Positions 15,909-25,033 of a stretch of 64,000 nt of DNA are shown here, piece after piece (the first letter of the stretch is position 1; every line of letters starts with the position of its first letter). Position numbers and translations under genes: made by a program. The DNA comes from Bacteroidales bacterium (GTDB lineage Bacteria; Bacteroidota; Bacteroidia; Bacteroidales; UBA932): contig JAGBSL010000003.1 of assembly GCA_017631875.1 (NCBI GenBank), forward strand, positions 3,674 through 67,673, read 5' to 3'. The notes under the pieces were generated by a model. It had not been told where the DNA came from. It worked only from the letters and a program-made list of their open reading frames with translations, and did not search any database.

Positions 15909-16448
15909 ATGAAAATCAAGCACCTATCAGCTGTTGCAGCCATCATCTTATGCGTCATTTCCATGACCGGCTGTGACAGAACCCTCAGAGACACCAGCAA
16001 GGGCAACCTTACCGTAAGTTTCCGTGTGAACGGGGACATGTTCAAATGTGAATATGTAAACCAGAACAACGAATCCCCTATGAGGGTGGCATATTACAAC
16101 GACACCTTCCTGGACATACGCGCGAAGTCCTTTATGGAAAAGGATGTGGTCAAGAAAGGCGTCCTGATGCTTACAATAAGCGATACAGAACCGATTAAAA
16201 CCGGCAGGAAATACCCGTTGAAATACTACACCGGACAGAGCGAAGACAGGGTTGCGGAACCTCCCGTATACTTCGGCGGATTCAATGAATACAGGTCGGT
16301 GGACGGATGGATCAAGCTCCGCAAGATCAAAAACTACAAGGAAAAGGACGGATATCTGGTCATCAGCGGCAACTTCGAATTCACTGCCGAAAATGAAGAC
16401 GGCGAAAGGATCGAGATAACCGGAGGAACATTCGACGGACTCTACTAA
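15909..16448 (+). CDS. Secreted lipoprotein of unknown function (first of two related)
   Basis: The 179-residue protein has a type II signal peptide (lipobox ISMTGC about residue 20), then a beta-rich domain. Its C-terminal half, SVDGWIKLRKI followed by ISGNFEFTAENEDGE and GGTFDG, aligns by pattern with the next gene (ATEGWVEFRSY, ASGNFEMDYIDAEG, YGNFDS). This motif, a strand pair ending in G.F, is seen in several Bacteroidota lipoprotein DUFs. Function unknown. It is probably co-transcribed with the following gene 11 bp downstream. Confidence 0.75.
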   Translation: MKIKHLSAVAAIILCVISMTGCDRTLRDTSKGNLTVSFRVNGDMFKCEYVNQNNESPMRVAYYNDTFLDIRAKSFMEKDVVKKGVLMLTISDTEPIKTGRKYPLKYYTGQSEDRVAEPPVYFGGFNEYRSVDGWIKLRKIKNYKEKDGYLVISGNFEFTAENEDGERIEITGGTFDGLY

Positions 16449-16459
16449 ACGACAGCGCC

Positions 16460-17041
16460 ATGAAAAGAAGATCATTCATATACCTCATTTCCATGATCCT
16501 CCTGACTGCCGTTTCATGCGAGGACAAGTTCCACATGCCGTTCAAGGAGACAGATGAAGGCAACAACAAGGTCAGCTTATACATGGACGGAGTCGCGATG
16601 CGCAGCTTTCATGAGCGCGGATACCTCGGCATGGCCGAAAGAACCACATTCTCATGGGCTGACGTCAATGCGTATGTATTCAAAAGCTGGGTCGGAGCGG
16701 AAGGCGCTGACTACGGTGGAAACAGCATCATGATCGATATCCGCAGGGAGTATCCGGAAGACATCCGTTCCGGAATCAGGTACGAGGTCACTCCATACAG
16801 CGAGCCATCCAACGAGGAAAAGCTGGAACTTTACTTCCGCACTCCGCATGTATGGATACTGATAAACGGCTACCCAGCCACCGAAGGCTGGGTAGAATTC
16901 AGAAGCTACACCACAGGAGTAGCTTCCGGAAACTTTGAGATGGATTACATTGATGCCGAAGGAGTTACCCATACCATCAGATACGGCAACTTCGATTCGG
17001 CACCAGATTCATTCAGCAATTATAACCCTTCTTTCTTCTAG
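16460..17041 (+). CDS. Secreted lipoprotein of unknown function (second of two related)
   Basis: The 193-residue protein has a lipoprotein signal (lipobox TAVSC about residue 20) and a beta-rich body. The EGWVEFRSYTTGVASGNFEM region parallels the preceding gene, pointing to tandem duplication with strong divergence. The stop codon overlaps the convergent SLC13 gene by 4 bp. No catalytic motif is seen; surface binding or a structural role is possible but not shown. Confidence 0.75.
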   Translation: MKRRSFIYLISMILLTAVSCEDKFHMPFKETDEGNNKVSLYMDGVAMRSFHERGYLGMAERTTFSWADVNAYVFKSWVGAEGADYGGNSIMIDIRREYPEDIRSGIRYEVTPYSEPSNEEKLELYFRTPHVWILINGYPATEGWVEFRSYTTGVASGNFEMDYIDAEGVTHTIRYGNFDSAPDSFSNYNPSFF

Positions 17042-18897
17042 AACGGGAAGAGCAGCGGAAGGACGATAACCATCACCACTCCCATCAGTATCTGGAGCGG
17101 GAGTCCCACTTTCACATAATCCATGAATGTGTACTGGCCGGCAGACATCACCAGGGCGTTAGGCGGTGTCGAGAACGGCGAGGCGAAGCACATGCTTGCC
17201 GCGACGGTCACCGCAAACATGAACGGCACCGGGCTCACACCTATCTGCATGGCACACTGCAGGGCTATCGGAGCCATGAGGACTGCCGTAACAGTGTTGC
17301 TGATGAATATGGTCATGACGGATGTCGCAGCATAGATTCCTGCCATCAGAAGGCGCGGGCCGCTGCCTCCAAGACCAGTTACGATAGCGCCTGATATCAT
17401 CTCTGAGACTCCTGTCTTTTCAAGGGCTATGGACATCGGAAGCATAGCTGCAAAAAGGACGATAGTCTGCCAGTTGATGGTCTTGTATGCGGCCTCAACA
17501 CTGCGCACACAACCTGTGATCACCATCATGACAGCTGCCAGGAGCACCGCAGTCACCGGAGCCACTGGGATACTGTCCACCACCATCATCACGATCATTG
17601 CAATCATAATCAGAGCCGCAATCGGAGCCTTATAGTCAAGTGTAACCTTCGCGGCAGCCTCAAGAGGCTCGCCGAGCACGACCCAGTTTGATGATTCGCT
17701 CTTCATTCGAGCGATATCCTTCCATGCTCCCTGGACCAGAAGCACGTCGCCGTCCTGCATCTTCTGCTGGCCGAGATCGTTAAGGATATAGTCCTGCTTC
17801 CTTCTGATACCCAAGACATTGACACTGAACTTGCTGCGGAAGCCTGCCTCGATGATGGTCCTGTTGATCATGGACGAAGTCGGCATGATCAGGATCTCCG
17901 CCACTCCGATGTCAAAGAAGTCCATCGTTGCATTTGCCGAGCTGCCTTCGATCTCATCTGTGTGCTTGTCAATCAGCCTGAGGGAGTAGTCGGTCGCAAA
18001 TTTCTCAATCTGTTCCGGATCTCCTGACAGATAAAGCACGTCTCCCTGACTGATCACCAGGTCCGGAGATGCGAGCTGCTGGTTCACCGTGCGAACAAAT
18101 CTGTTCGGGCCGGTACTGCGGCGAAGTTCGAGCACATTGATGCCATATTCTCTATAGATATTCAGGTCTACCACTGTCTTTCCTATTGCCTCTGAATCTT
18201 CATCCTTTACATGAACACGGAAGAGGTTGTCTGTCACTCCGTATTCATTGACAAGGTCCTTGAGCGACTTGCCCTTGCTCTTCTTGTCCTTGGCCTTTTC
18301 CTTGGCTGTCAGCATCTTAGTGGCAGGAAGGAGGTAAAGCACACCGACTACGAGAGTAATCAGACCGACAGGAAGGAATGAGAAGAATGCCAGGGGCTCA
18401 TAGCCGGCTCCCTCAAGGGTGTCGCTGACGATAAGGTTGGGCGGCGTACCGATGAGGGTCATCATGCCTCCCATGCTGCTGGCGAAGGCCAGAGGCATGA
18501 GCAGGCGGCGTGGGGATGTGCCCGCAGCGGCTGCCATGCTGACCACGATCGGGAGCATGAGGGCCACTGTTCCGGTATTGCTGACGAACATGCCGATTGC
18601 CGAAGTAACTATCATCACAAGGAGGAAGAGTCTCAGTTCACTGTTGCCTGCGAGAGTCATCACCTTGCTGCCGATCATCTTTGCAAGACCGGTCTGGAAG
18701 ATGCCGCCTCCGACGATGAACAGGCCGATCATCATGATGACGGTGGTGTTGGAAAAGCCCGAAAGGCCTTCTGCCGGAGTCAGGATCTGACACAGGAGAA
18801 GGGCCAGGAGGGCGCAGATGGCCACGAGGTCAGAGCGGACCTTGCCGCTGACGAACAGAATGGCCGAAATCAGGAGTATTATAAGAGTTGCTATCAT
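17038..18897 (-). CDS. SLC13/DASS-type anion permease with two TrkA-C domains
   Basis: The 619-residue protein has membrane-domain halves at about 1-185 and 420-619, with the family's SNTGTVALMLP (about 105) and ISNTVTAVLMAPIAL near the C-terminus, plus FSTPPNALVMS. Between them lie two soluble RCK_C/TrkA-C domains (about 215-300 and 305-395). Proteins of this architecture carry sulfate, dicarboxylates or other anions by sodium or proton symport. The substrate cannot be told. It begins 6 bp after the Lrp-type regulator, so it is probably its target and co-transcribed. Confidence 0.88.
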   Translation of the reverse strand: MIATLIILLISAILFVSGKVRSDLVAICALLALLLCQILTPAEGLSGFSNTTVIMMIGLFIVGGGIFQTGLAKMIGSKVMTLAGNSELRLFLLVMIVTSAIGMFVSNTGTVALMLPIVVSMAAAAGTSPRRLLMPLAFASSMGGMMTLIGTPPNLIVSDTLEGAGYEPLAFFSFLPVGLITLVVGVLYLLPATKMLTAKEKAKDKKSKGKSLKDLVNEYGVTDNLFRVHVKDEDSEAIGKTVVDLNIYREYGINVLELRRSTGPNRFVRTVNQQLASPDLVISQGDVLYLSGDPEQIEKFATDYSLRLIDKHTDEIEGSSANATMDFFDIGVAEILIMPTSSMINRTIIEAGFRSKFSVNVLGIRRKQDYILNDLGQQKMQDGDVLLVQGAWKDIARMKSESSNWVVLGEPLEAAAKVTLDYKAPIAALIMIAMIVMMVVDSIPVAPVTAVLLAAVMMVITGCVRSVEAAYKTINWQTIVLFAAMLPMSIALEKTGVSEMISGAIVTGLGGSGPRLLMAGIYAATSVMTIFISNTVTAVLMAPIALQCAMQIGVSPVPFMFAVTVAASMCFASPFSTPPNALVMSAGQYTFMDYVKVGLPLQILMGVVMVIVLPLLFPF

Positions 18898-18903
18898 ATT
18901 AGT

Positions 18904-19371
18904 TTATGGTTTCACAGGGATGGTCAGGGTGTTCTTCACTTCGCCGATGACGAAGATGCTGTGCAGGGAGCCGATGCAGTCCAGGTCACCGAGTGTACCG
19001 AGCACGAAGTTCTGGTAGTCCTGCATATTCCGTGCATAGATCTTCAGCATGTAGTCATATTCGCCCGATGTATTAAAACATTCTACCACCTCGTCAATCA
19101 CCGCAATGACCGAGGTAAACTGCTGGCTATATTCCTTGCTGTGGTGCTTGAGACGGACGTTGCACAGGACCATGATCCCGTTGCCGGCCTTGATCGGGTC
19201 GACCACGGCGATGTACCTCTTTATGTAGCCTTCCTTCTCGAGACGCTTCTGTCTCTCGAATACGGGAGAAGGCGAAAGGTTCACCCTGGCTGCCAGCTCT
19301 TTAGTGGTCAGCTTGGCGTCCTTCTGCAGTTCGCGAAGAATCAGGATATCTGTCCGGTCTAATGTTTCCAT
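18904..19371 (-). CDS. Lrp/AsnC-family transcriptional regulator
   Basis: The 155-residue protein has an N-terminal winged helix (LDRTDILILRELQKDAKLTT, then LAARVNLSPSPVFERQKRLE as the recognition part) and a C-terminal RAM ligand-binding domain (about 70-150), with the SGEYDYMLKIYARNMQDYQNF motif. Such regulators sense amino acids. It lies upstream of the SLC13 permease on the same strand and about 320 bp from divergent metX, so it might control either; amino-acid control of the methionine cluster is inference. Confidence 0.9.
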   Translation of the reverse strand: METLDRTDILILRELQKDAKLTTKELAARVNLSPSPVFERQKRLEKEGYIKRYIAVVDPIKAGNGIMVLCNVRLKHHSKEYSQQFTSVIAVIDEVVECFNTSGEYDYMLKIYARNMQDYQNFVLGTLGDLDCIGSLHSIFVIGEVKNTLTIPVKP

Positions 19372-19514
19372 ATTTTACCGTTTTCGCAGAATAATTTTCT
19401 GCATTAAGTGATATTTTCAACAAAAATAGAATAATTTTCCGAATTTTTCCGAAACGTTGCATAGATTCCACCAATATATCATCTTTGCAGTCAGTGATAC
19501 AGAGAATTTTAACG

Positions 19515-19522
19515 TATCTTTG
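19515..19522 (+). promoter_or_regulatory. Candidate -7 box upstream of metX
   Basis: TATCTTTG lies 170 bp before the metX ATG. A long leader carrying inverted repeats would result. No SAM riboswitch consensus was recognised in it. Confidence 0.4.
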
Positions 19523-19544
19523 CACGTTTTCGTAGTACAGATTA

Positions 19545-19681
19545 CCACGTCGCACTTTGTGCGCCTCGCAATGACGTGGAACCGGAATACTTGTACAGAA
19601 CGATGCCACGTCAGGCAGAGGAGAGAAAGGAAAACAAAGATAACCCACGTCATTGCGAGCGAAGCGTGGCAATCTGCAAAA
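19545..19681. repeat. CCACGTC / CATTGCGAG dispersed repeats upstream of metX
   Basis: CCACGTC at 19545-19551 pairs with GACGTGG at 19573-19579 across 21 nt. CCACGTC recurs at 19616-19622 (71 bp on) and at 19645-19651. The last copy opens a CACGTCATTGCGAGCGAAGC element ending GGCAATCTGC, a short repeat type found in many bacterial genomes; its inverted, decayed partner is the first copy. The gap 19372-19691 holds only these and a promoter. Confidence 0.6.
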
Positions 19682-19691
19682 TAGATTTGAA

Positions 19692-20714
19692 ATGATCAGA
19701 TGTGAATATATACACGAGGGAGAGTTCGAGTTCGAGGCTGGCGGAAGCGTCAGCGCTCTGAAGGTGGTTTACCACCGCTCGGAGCGCGAGTGGCGCAGCG
19801 GCGACGACCGTAAGGTGATATGGATATGCCATGCACTTACCGCGAACTCGGATGCAGAGGACTGGTGGCCGGAGCTCGTGGGCCCGGGGAAGCTTTTCGA
19901 CACGGAGAAGTATTTCGTCGTTTGTGCCAATATGCTCGGTTCTGCTTATGGTTCATCGGGACCAGCAACAGTGAACCCGGAGACAGGCCAGCCATATTAC
20001 TTTGACTTCCCGGACATTACAGTACGCGATATCGTACGTGCCAATGATCTGGTGCGCAGACACCTCGGAATCGAGCATATCGATTTCATGGTCGGAGGAT
20101 CCATCGGAGGATTCCAGTCGGTGGAGTGGTCCATCATGGAGCCGGAGGTGATCAGGAAGGCCGTGTACATTGCATGCGGAGCGAGGGTGACCCCATGGCT
20201 TACGGCTTATAACGAGTCCATGAAGATGGCCCTGGAGACTGATCCGACATTCCGTGAATGCGCGTCGCTCAAAGGCGGCGAGACCGGTCTCAGATGCGCA
20301 CGAAGCATTGCCCTGATATCATACAGGAGTTATGAGGGCTACAATGCTACCCAGTGGGAAAAGGAAGAGGATTGCCTCTTTGCCGACAGGGCGGGATCAT
20401 ACCAGAGATACCAGGGCAAGAAGCTCTCGGACAGATTCGATGCCTACTCATACTACTATCTCTGCGGTTCAGTGAACAGCAACAATGTAGGACGCGGACG
20501 CGGCGGAGTGGAGAAGGCGCTGGGCAGCATCAAGACCGACTGCACCGTCATCGGCATCGACAGCGACAGGCTGTTCCCTGTGGAGGAGCAGAAGCTCATA
20601 GCCTCATGCATCCCAGGTGCCGTATATCACGAGATCACATCAAAATTCGGCCACGACGGCTTCCTGCTGGAAAACGACCAGCTCACTGCCATCATACAGC
20701 CGTTGTTACCATAA
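19692..20714 (+). CDS. metX: Homoserine O-acetyltransferase
   Basis: This 340-residue alpha/beta hydrolase transfers an acetyl group to homoserine, the first committed step to methionine. The HALTANSDAEDWW oxyanion region lies near residue 45, the nucleophile elbow is GGSIGGFQ (about 130; usually GGSMGGMQ), VIGIDSDRLFPVEEQ carries the catalytic Asp, and FGHDGFLLE the catalytic His. The start MIRCEYIHEG at 19692 is chosen; the frame extends upstream only through repeat sequence. Succinyl- versus acetyl-CoA specificity cannot be proven here, though the neighbouring metY favours acetyl. thrA follows 21 bp later. Confidence 0.9.
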   Translation: MIRCEYIHEGEFEFEAGGSVSALKVVYHRSEREWRSGDDRKVIWICHALTANSDAEDWWPELVGPGKLFDTEKYFVVCANMLGSAYGSSGPATVNPETGQPYYFDFPDITVRDIVRANDLVRRHLGIEHIDFMVGGSIGGFQSVEWSIMEPEVIRKAVYIACGARVTPWLTAYNESMKMALETDPTFRECASLKGGETGLRCARSIALISYRSYEGYNATQWEKEEDCLFADRAGSYQRYQGKKLSDRFDAYSYYYLCGSVNSNNVGRGRGGVEKALGSIKTDCTVIGIDSDRLFPVEEQKLIASCIPGAVYHEITSKFGHDGFLLENDQLTAIIQPLLP

Positions 20715-20735
20715 AAACTATAAACTTCACAATAT

Positions 20736-23198
20736 ATGCAGGTATTAAAATTCGGAGGTTCATCGGTAGCCAATGCTGAGAATATGGCCAAGGTAGTTGA
20801 CATCGTTGTCAATGCCGTGGACCGCGACAGGACCATTCTGGTATCCTCTGCCATCAGCGGATGCACCGACACCCTCATCAAGATAGGTACGCTTGCCTCA
20901 CAGCGCGACGAGAGCTACAAGACCCTCATCGACGAGCTGCAGGAGAAGCACCATGTCATCATCCGCGACTTCCTTCCGCTTGAAAAGCAGGCTGAGTCAC
21001 AGGAGGTATGCGATTCGCTCTTCGATTCGCTCAGAAGCATCGCACAGGGAGTGTTCCTCCTCGGCGAGCTCTCCCCTGCCAGCCTTGACGCGATCCAGGG
21101 ATTCGGCGAACTGTGGTCGACAAAGATCCTTGCCACCAAGCTCGCTTCGATCGGCATCGCGACAAAATGGATCGACTCACGCAACATCATCCGCACAGTG
21201 GCCAAGGGCGACAAGAACATCGTGGATGTGCAGAAGACATATTCACGCGTGAATGAAATGGTCGACAGCAATCCGATCACGCAGCTCTTCGTGCTTCCGG
21301 GATTCATCGCTTCCGACAAGCAGGGCCGCACCACGACCCTCGGTCGCGGCGGCTCCGACTACACCGCTGCGCTCTATGCAGTCGGCTGCAAGGCCCGTGT
21401 GCTTGAGATCTGGACTGACGTGCCGGGTATGATGACCTCGAACCCTAAGGTCGTCCCTACTGCACGCACCATCAGCAACATCTCATACAAGGCAGCGCTG
21501 GAGCTCTCGCACTTCGGAGCGAAGGTGATATATCCTCCTACAATCCAGCCGGTTGTGGCAGAGGGCATTCCTATCTACATCAAGAACACATTCGATCCTC
21601 AGGCGTCCGGAACGCTTATCGAGAAGCATCCGCCACGCAGCAAGGACTCGGTCATCGGAATCTCCAATTCCGACAACATCGCGCTGCTGTCCCTGGAGGG
21701 TAGCGGCATGGTCGGCATCCCAGGCTTCTCGAGCCGTCTGTTCGAGACATTGAGCCAGAACGACATAAACATCATCCTCATCACCCAGGCATCTTCAGTG
21801 CACACGATGTGTATCGCAGTTGCGGAGAAGGATGCAGAGAAGGCACGTGAGGCTGCTGACAGGTGTTTCGCATATGAGATTTCGCTCGGAAAGCTCAACC
21901 CGCTGAAGGTTGAGAAGGGCTACTCTATCGTGTGTCTTGTAGGAGATGACGTGCTCAACCAGAGCGGAGCGACAGGAAAGATGCTTGCGGCCCTCGGACG
22001 CAACAGCATTCCGGTCAGAGCGACAGCTCAGGGTTCATCGGAGCGCAACATCTCCGTGATCATATCATCGTCCGACGCTGACGCCGCCATCAGGACCATC
22101 CACAACGAGTTCTTCGACCGTCGCAGCGGAAAGGATATCCACCTCTTCATTGCAGGTTACGGTGTCGTTGGTAAGGCTCTCGTGGACATCATATCAAAGA
22201 ACAGGGAGAAGATCGAGGCACGCACTGGACGCCGCCTCCATGTGTGCGGACTGGCGAACAGCCGCAGGTTCATCCTTGACAAGAATGGACTTTCGCTTGA
22301 CGACATAGCAGAGCAGCTTGCAGCCGGAGACAATGCAGCTGATGAGGCATACTTCACACAGCTCGCCACACTGACCCTTGAAAATTCAGTGTTCGTGGAC
22401 TGTACCGCTTCCGCTGACATCGCGTTCAAGTACATGAACCTCTTCAAGAGAGGCTACTCTGTGGTGGCATGTAACAAGATCACATTCTCAGCACCATACA
22501 AGCACTACTCTGCACTTAAGGAGGCCGCAATCGAGATAGGTGCGACACTTCGTTATGAAACTACAGTAGGAGCTGCGCTCCCTATCCTTGAGTCAATCTC
22601 ACGCAGCGTGCACAGCGGCGACGAGATCGTGCGCATCGAGGCTGTTTTGAGCGGCACATTGAACTACATCTTCAGCAACTATGCCGGTGGCGAGGGAGGC
22701 ACATTCGCAGAGGTGGTCAAGAGGGCACAGGACGCCGGCTACACAGAGCCGGATCCACGCCTCGACCTCAGCGGTCGCGACGTGCTCCGCAAGCTGCTGA
22801 TCCTCTCCCGTGAGGCAGGAGTCGGCATTGACGAGAAGGATGTGGAGATATCTCCACTGCTTCCTGCAGAGTTCTTCGAGGGCGACGTGGATGCCTTCTA
22901 TGCAAAGCTTGCCGAGAATGAGGCTATGTTTGCTGCACGATATGAAGAGGCTGCTTCCAAGGGCCTCCGTCAGAGATTCGTGGCATCACTCGTGAAGGAT
23001 TCATCAGCGCCATTCGGTTATAAGGCCAAGATCGGACTGGAGTCCATTGACAGCACACATCCGCTGTTCAACCTCTGCGGCACAGATAACGCCGCCCTGA
23101 TCCAGACCGACTTCTACCCGTCACCACTGGTGATCCAGGGAGCCGGCGCAGGTGCATACCAGACTGCATCCGGTGTGTTGAACGATATCATCATGTAA
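20736..23198 (+). CDS. thrA: Bifunctional aspartokinase / homoserine dehydrogenase
   Basis: The 820-residue fusion catalyses two steps of the aspartate family pathway. The kinase domain (about 1-290) opens with KFGGSSV and includes TTLGRGGSDYTAAL. Two ACT regulatory domains follow (about 310-455). The homoserine dehydrogenase part (about 465-820) has the Rossmann motif IAGYGVVGKALVDI, VACNKITFS and GTLNYIFSNY, and the DPRLDLSGRDVLRKLLIL signature. The domain order and length match ThrA of Bacteroidota and E. coli. ACT domains imply feedback control. It sits between metX and metY. Confidence 0.95.
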   Translation: MQVLKFGGSSVANAENMAKVVDIVVNAVDRDRTILVSSAISGCTDTLIKIGTLASQRDESYKTLIDELQEKHHVIIRDFLPLEKQAESQEVCDSLFDSLRSIAQGVFLLGELSPASLDAIQGFGELWSTKILATKLASIGIATKWIDSRNIIRTVAKGDKNIVDVQKTYSRVNEMVDSNPITQLFVLPGFIASDKQGRTTTLGRGGSDYTAALYAVGCKARVLEIWTDVPGMMTSNPKVVPTARTISNISYKAALELSHFGAKVIYPPTIQPVVAEGIPIYIKNTFDPQASGTLIEKHPPRSKDSVIGISNSDNIALLSLEGSGMVGIPGFSSRLFETLSQNDINIILITQASSVHTMCIAVAEKDAEKAREAADRCFAYEISLGKLNPLKVEKGYSIVCLVGDDVLNQSGATGKMLAALGRNSIPVRATAQGSSERNISVIISSSDADAAIRTIHNEFFDRRSGKDIHLFIAGYGVVGKALVDIISKNREKIEARTGRRLHVCGLANSRRFILDKNGLSLDDIAEQLAAGDNAADEAYFTQLATLTLENSVFVDCTASADIAFKYMNLFKRGYSVVACNKITFSAPYKHYSALKEAAIEIGATLRYETTVGAALPILESISRSVHSGDEIVRIEAVLSGTLNYIFSNYAGGEGGTFAEVVKRAQDAGYTEPDPRLDLSGRDVLRKLLILSREAGVGIDEKDVEISPLLPAEFFEGDVDAFYAKLAENEAMFAARYEEAASKGLRQRFVASLVKDSSAPFGYKAKIGLESIDSTHPLFNLCGTDNAALIQTDFYPSPLVIQGAGAGAYQTASGVLNDIIM

Positions 23199-23324
23199 GG
23201 CCCGTGGCAGATATCTTATTGACAATCAGGATGTTGCCTCCTTATTACCCTCAGATTTAGAAGGATAACAAGAATACAATTCGCTGATTAACAACCATTT
23301 AAGCGCCACACTAAAAAATGAAAT

Positions 23325-24596
23325 ATGGAAAAGAAATATAGATTCGAGACATTGCAGGTAAGGGCGGGACAGGAGATCGATCCTGTTTCTAAGGGTACGG
23401 CTGTGCCTATCTACCAGAGCACTGCATATACATTCGACAGCATGGAGTACGGCGCGGAGCTCTTTGAGCTGAAGCGTCCGGGCAACATATACACACGCAT
23501 CACCAACACTACCACAGAGGTGTTCGAGAAGAGGATGGCAGCCCTGGAGGGCGGTGTGGCAGCATGTGCTACTGCTTCCGGCCAGTCAGCCGTATTCCTC
23601 ACCATCACCAACATCTGCGGCCCGGGAGACAACATCGTGGCTCAGCCATATCTCTATGGAGGTACATTCACGATGTTCGCGATCACGCTTCGTGACATGG
23701 GCATCGAGGTGCGCTTCGCGGCAAGCGACCACGTGTCTGATCTTGAGGCACTGGTTGACGACCGCACAAAGGCGATATTCCTTGAGAACATCGGAAATCC
23801 GGCGTTCAACATTCCTGACTATGAGCCGATCGTGGAGATGGCGCGTCGCAAGGGAGTGTGCGTGATGGTGGACAACACTTTCGGCATGGGAGGTTACCTC
23901 TTCCGTCCGTTCGAGTGGGGATGTAACGTATCGGTACACTCTGCGACAAAGTGGATCTGCGGACACGGAACAGCACTCGGAGGAGTGGTAGTGGACGGAG
24001 GAAACTTCGACTGGACTCCGGAGAAGTATCCGCTTCTTGCAGCACCATCAGAAAGCTATCATGGACTTGTATATAAGGAAGTGTTCGGTGATGCGGCTTT
24101 CGCCGGACGTGTCCGTGTAGACGGTCTCCGCAACATTGGCCCAGCACCATCTCCGTTCAACTCATTCCTGATGCTCCAGGGTCTTGAAACCTTGTCACTG
24201 AGAGCCGAGCGCTGCTGCGCGAACACTCTTGCAGTGGCAGAGTTCTTGGAGAAGCACCCGGCAGTGGAGAGCGTGAACTACCCTGGTCTGAAGAGCAACC
24301 AGTACCATGACCTGGCATGCAAATACCTCAAGAACGGTTTCGGAGGAGTGCTGACATTCCGCGTGAAGGGCGGTTTTGAGGCAGCAGCTGCTCTGGTTAC
24401 ACGTCTTGAGCTCATTTTGCATGTAGGCAGCGTGGGAGATGCCAAGTCACTCATCGTGCACCCGGCATCGACAACCCACTCACAGCTCAGCCCTGAGGAA
24501 CAGGTCGCAGCAGGCGTGTACCCTAACATGCTCCGCCTCAGCGTCGGCATCGAGAACGTCGATGACCTCATCGCAGATCTTAAAGCTGCGCTATAA
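23325..24596 (+). CDS. metY: O-acetylhomoserine aminocarboxypropyltransferase (sulfhydrylase)
   Basis: This 423-residue PLP enzyme of the Cys/Met metabolism family makes homocysteine from O-acetylhomoserine and sulfide. The N-terminal FETLQVRAGQEIDP and TAVPIYQSTAYTFDS are characteristic of MetY. The PLP lysine is in SVHSATKWICGHG (about 208), the aspartate in VMVDNTFG, and the C-terminal SLIVHPASTTHSQL is conserved. It lies 126 bp after thrA; a separate promoter is possible. With ahcY it feeds homocysteine to methionine synthesis; no metE or metH is in the window. Confidence 0.93.
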   Translation: MEKKYRFETLQVRAGQEIDPVSKGTAVPIYQSTAYTFDSMEYGAELFELKRPGNIYTRITNTTTEVFEKRMAALEGGVAACATASGQSAVFLTITNICGPGDNIVAQPYLYGGTFTMFAITLRDMGIEVRFAASDHVSDLEALVDDRTKAIFLENIGNPAFNIPDYEPIVEMARRKGVCVMVDNTFGMGGYLFRPFEWGCNVSVHSATKWICGHGTALGGVVVDGGNFDWTPEKYPLLAAPSESYHGLVYKEVFGDAAFAGRVRVDGLRNIGPAPSPFNSFLMLQGLETLSLRAERCCANTLAVAEFLEKHPAVESVNYPGLKSNQYHDLACKYLKNGFGGVLTFRVKGGFEAAAALVTRLELILHVGSVGDAKSLIVHPASTTHSQLSPEEQVAAGVYPNMLRLSVGIENVDDLIADLKAAL

Positions 24597-24798
24597 CCCC
24601 TAACCACGGGTCCAGAGAGCGTTTTACACATCTCGTTGATTTGCAGACAATTACGCCAGTGTCCTGCATGGCAAGGAAGGCAGGATACCTACACAAATAA
24701 CTGGTTATCAACAGAATACATGATAACGCAAAACTTTGGAGCAGAGCGATAGCTAGTCCCTTTTAGAGAAAGAAAAAAGAATAATTTGTGTTTAATCA

Positions 24799-25008
24799 TT
24801 ATATGAAGTAAGTTTCTTTAATATGCTTCCCTCGCTCTTCAGAGCGACGGCCGACGCCGTGTTCGGAACGAACGAAAGGCCAAAGGCCGCGGGGTCGCGA
24901 GGGCTTTAGAGAACATCCGGTGGATGTTCGTCCCGAAGCAGTAGGGCTTTAGCCCGCCGGGCTTAGGGGCAGAGCCCCTAGGCATTAAAGGAATTTACTT
25001 TCATATAA
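24799..25008. mobile_element. MITE-like element with imperfect terminal inverted repeats
   Basis: The left end, TTATATGAAGTAAGTTTC then TTTAAT (24799-24822), matches the reverse complement of the right end (24984-25008) at about 22 of 25 positions with one gap. The 210-bp interior codes for nothing and is packed with small palindromes: CCCTCGC/GCGAGGG (24829 and 24897), GAACATCC/GGATGTTC (24911-24929), GGGCTTTAGCCC (24944-24955) and GGGGCAGAGCCCC (24966-24978). No transposase is nearby and no clear target duplication was identified. The preceding 200 bp, 24597-24798, shows no gene. Confidence 0.6.
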
Positions 25009-25033
25009 AAATCGCGATTTTTATATGAAAGTA
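24996..25033. repeat. 38-bp perfect palindrome covering the asd start codon
   Basis: TACTTTCATATAAAAATCG (24996-25014) is followed immediately by its exact reverse complement (25015-25033). The asd ATG (25025-25027) lies in the right half. In RNA it could form a 19-bp stem that hides the start codon; in DNA it could extrude a cruciform. The left half is the right end of the MITE-like element. Confidence 0.85.

Noticed and set aside
19372..19691. SAM riboswitch upstream of metX
   Set aside because: No recognisable core was found; the leader consists of dispersed repeats. A covariance search would be decisive.
24597..24798. Gene or terminator between metY and the MITE-like element
   Set aside because: Only a weak GTCCTGC/GCAGGAT hairpin is present and no coding frame; nothing could be supported.
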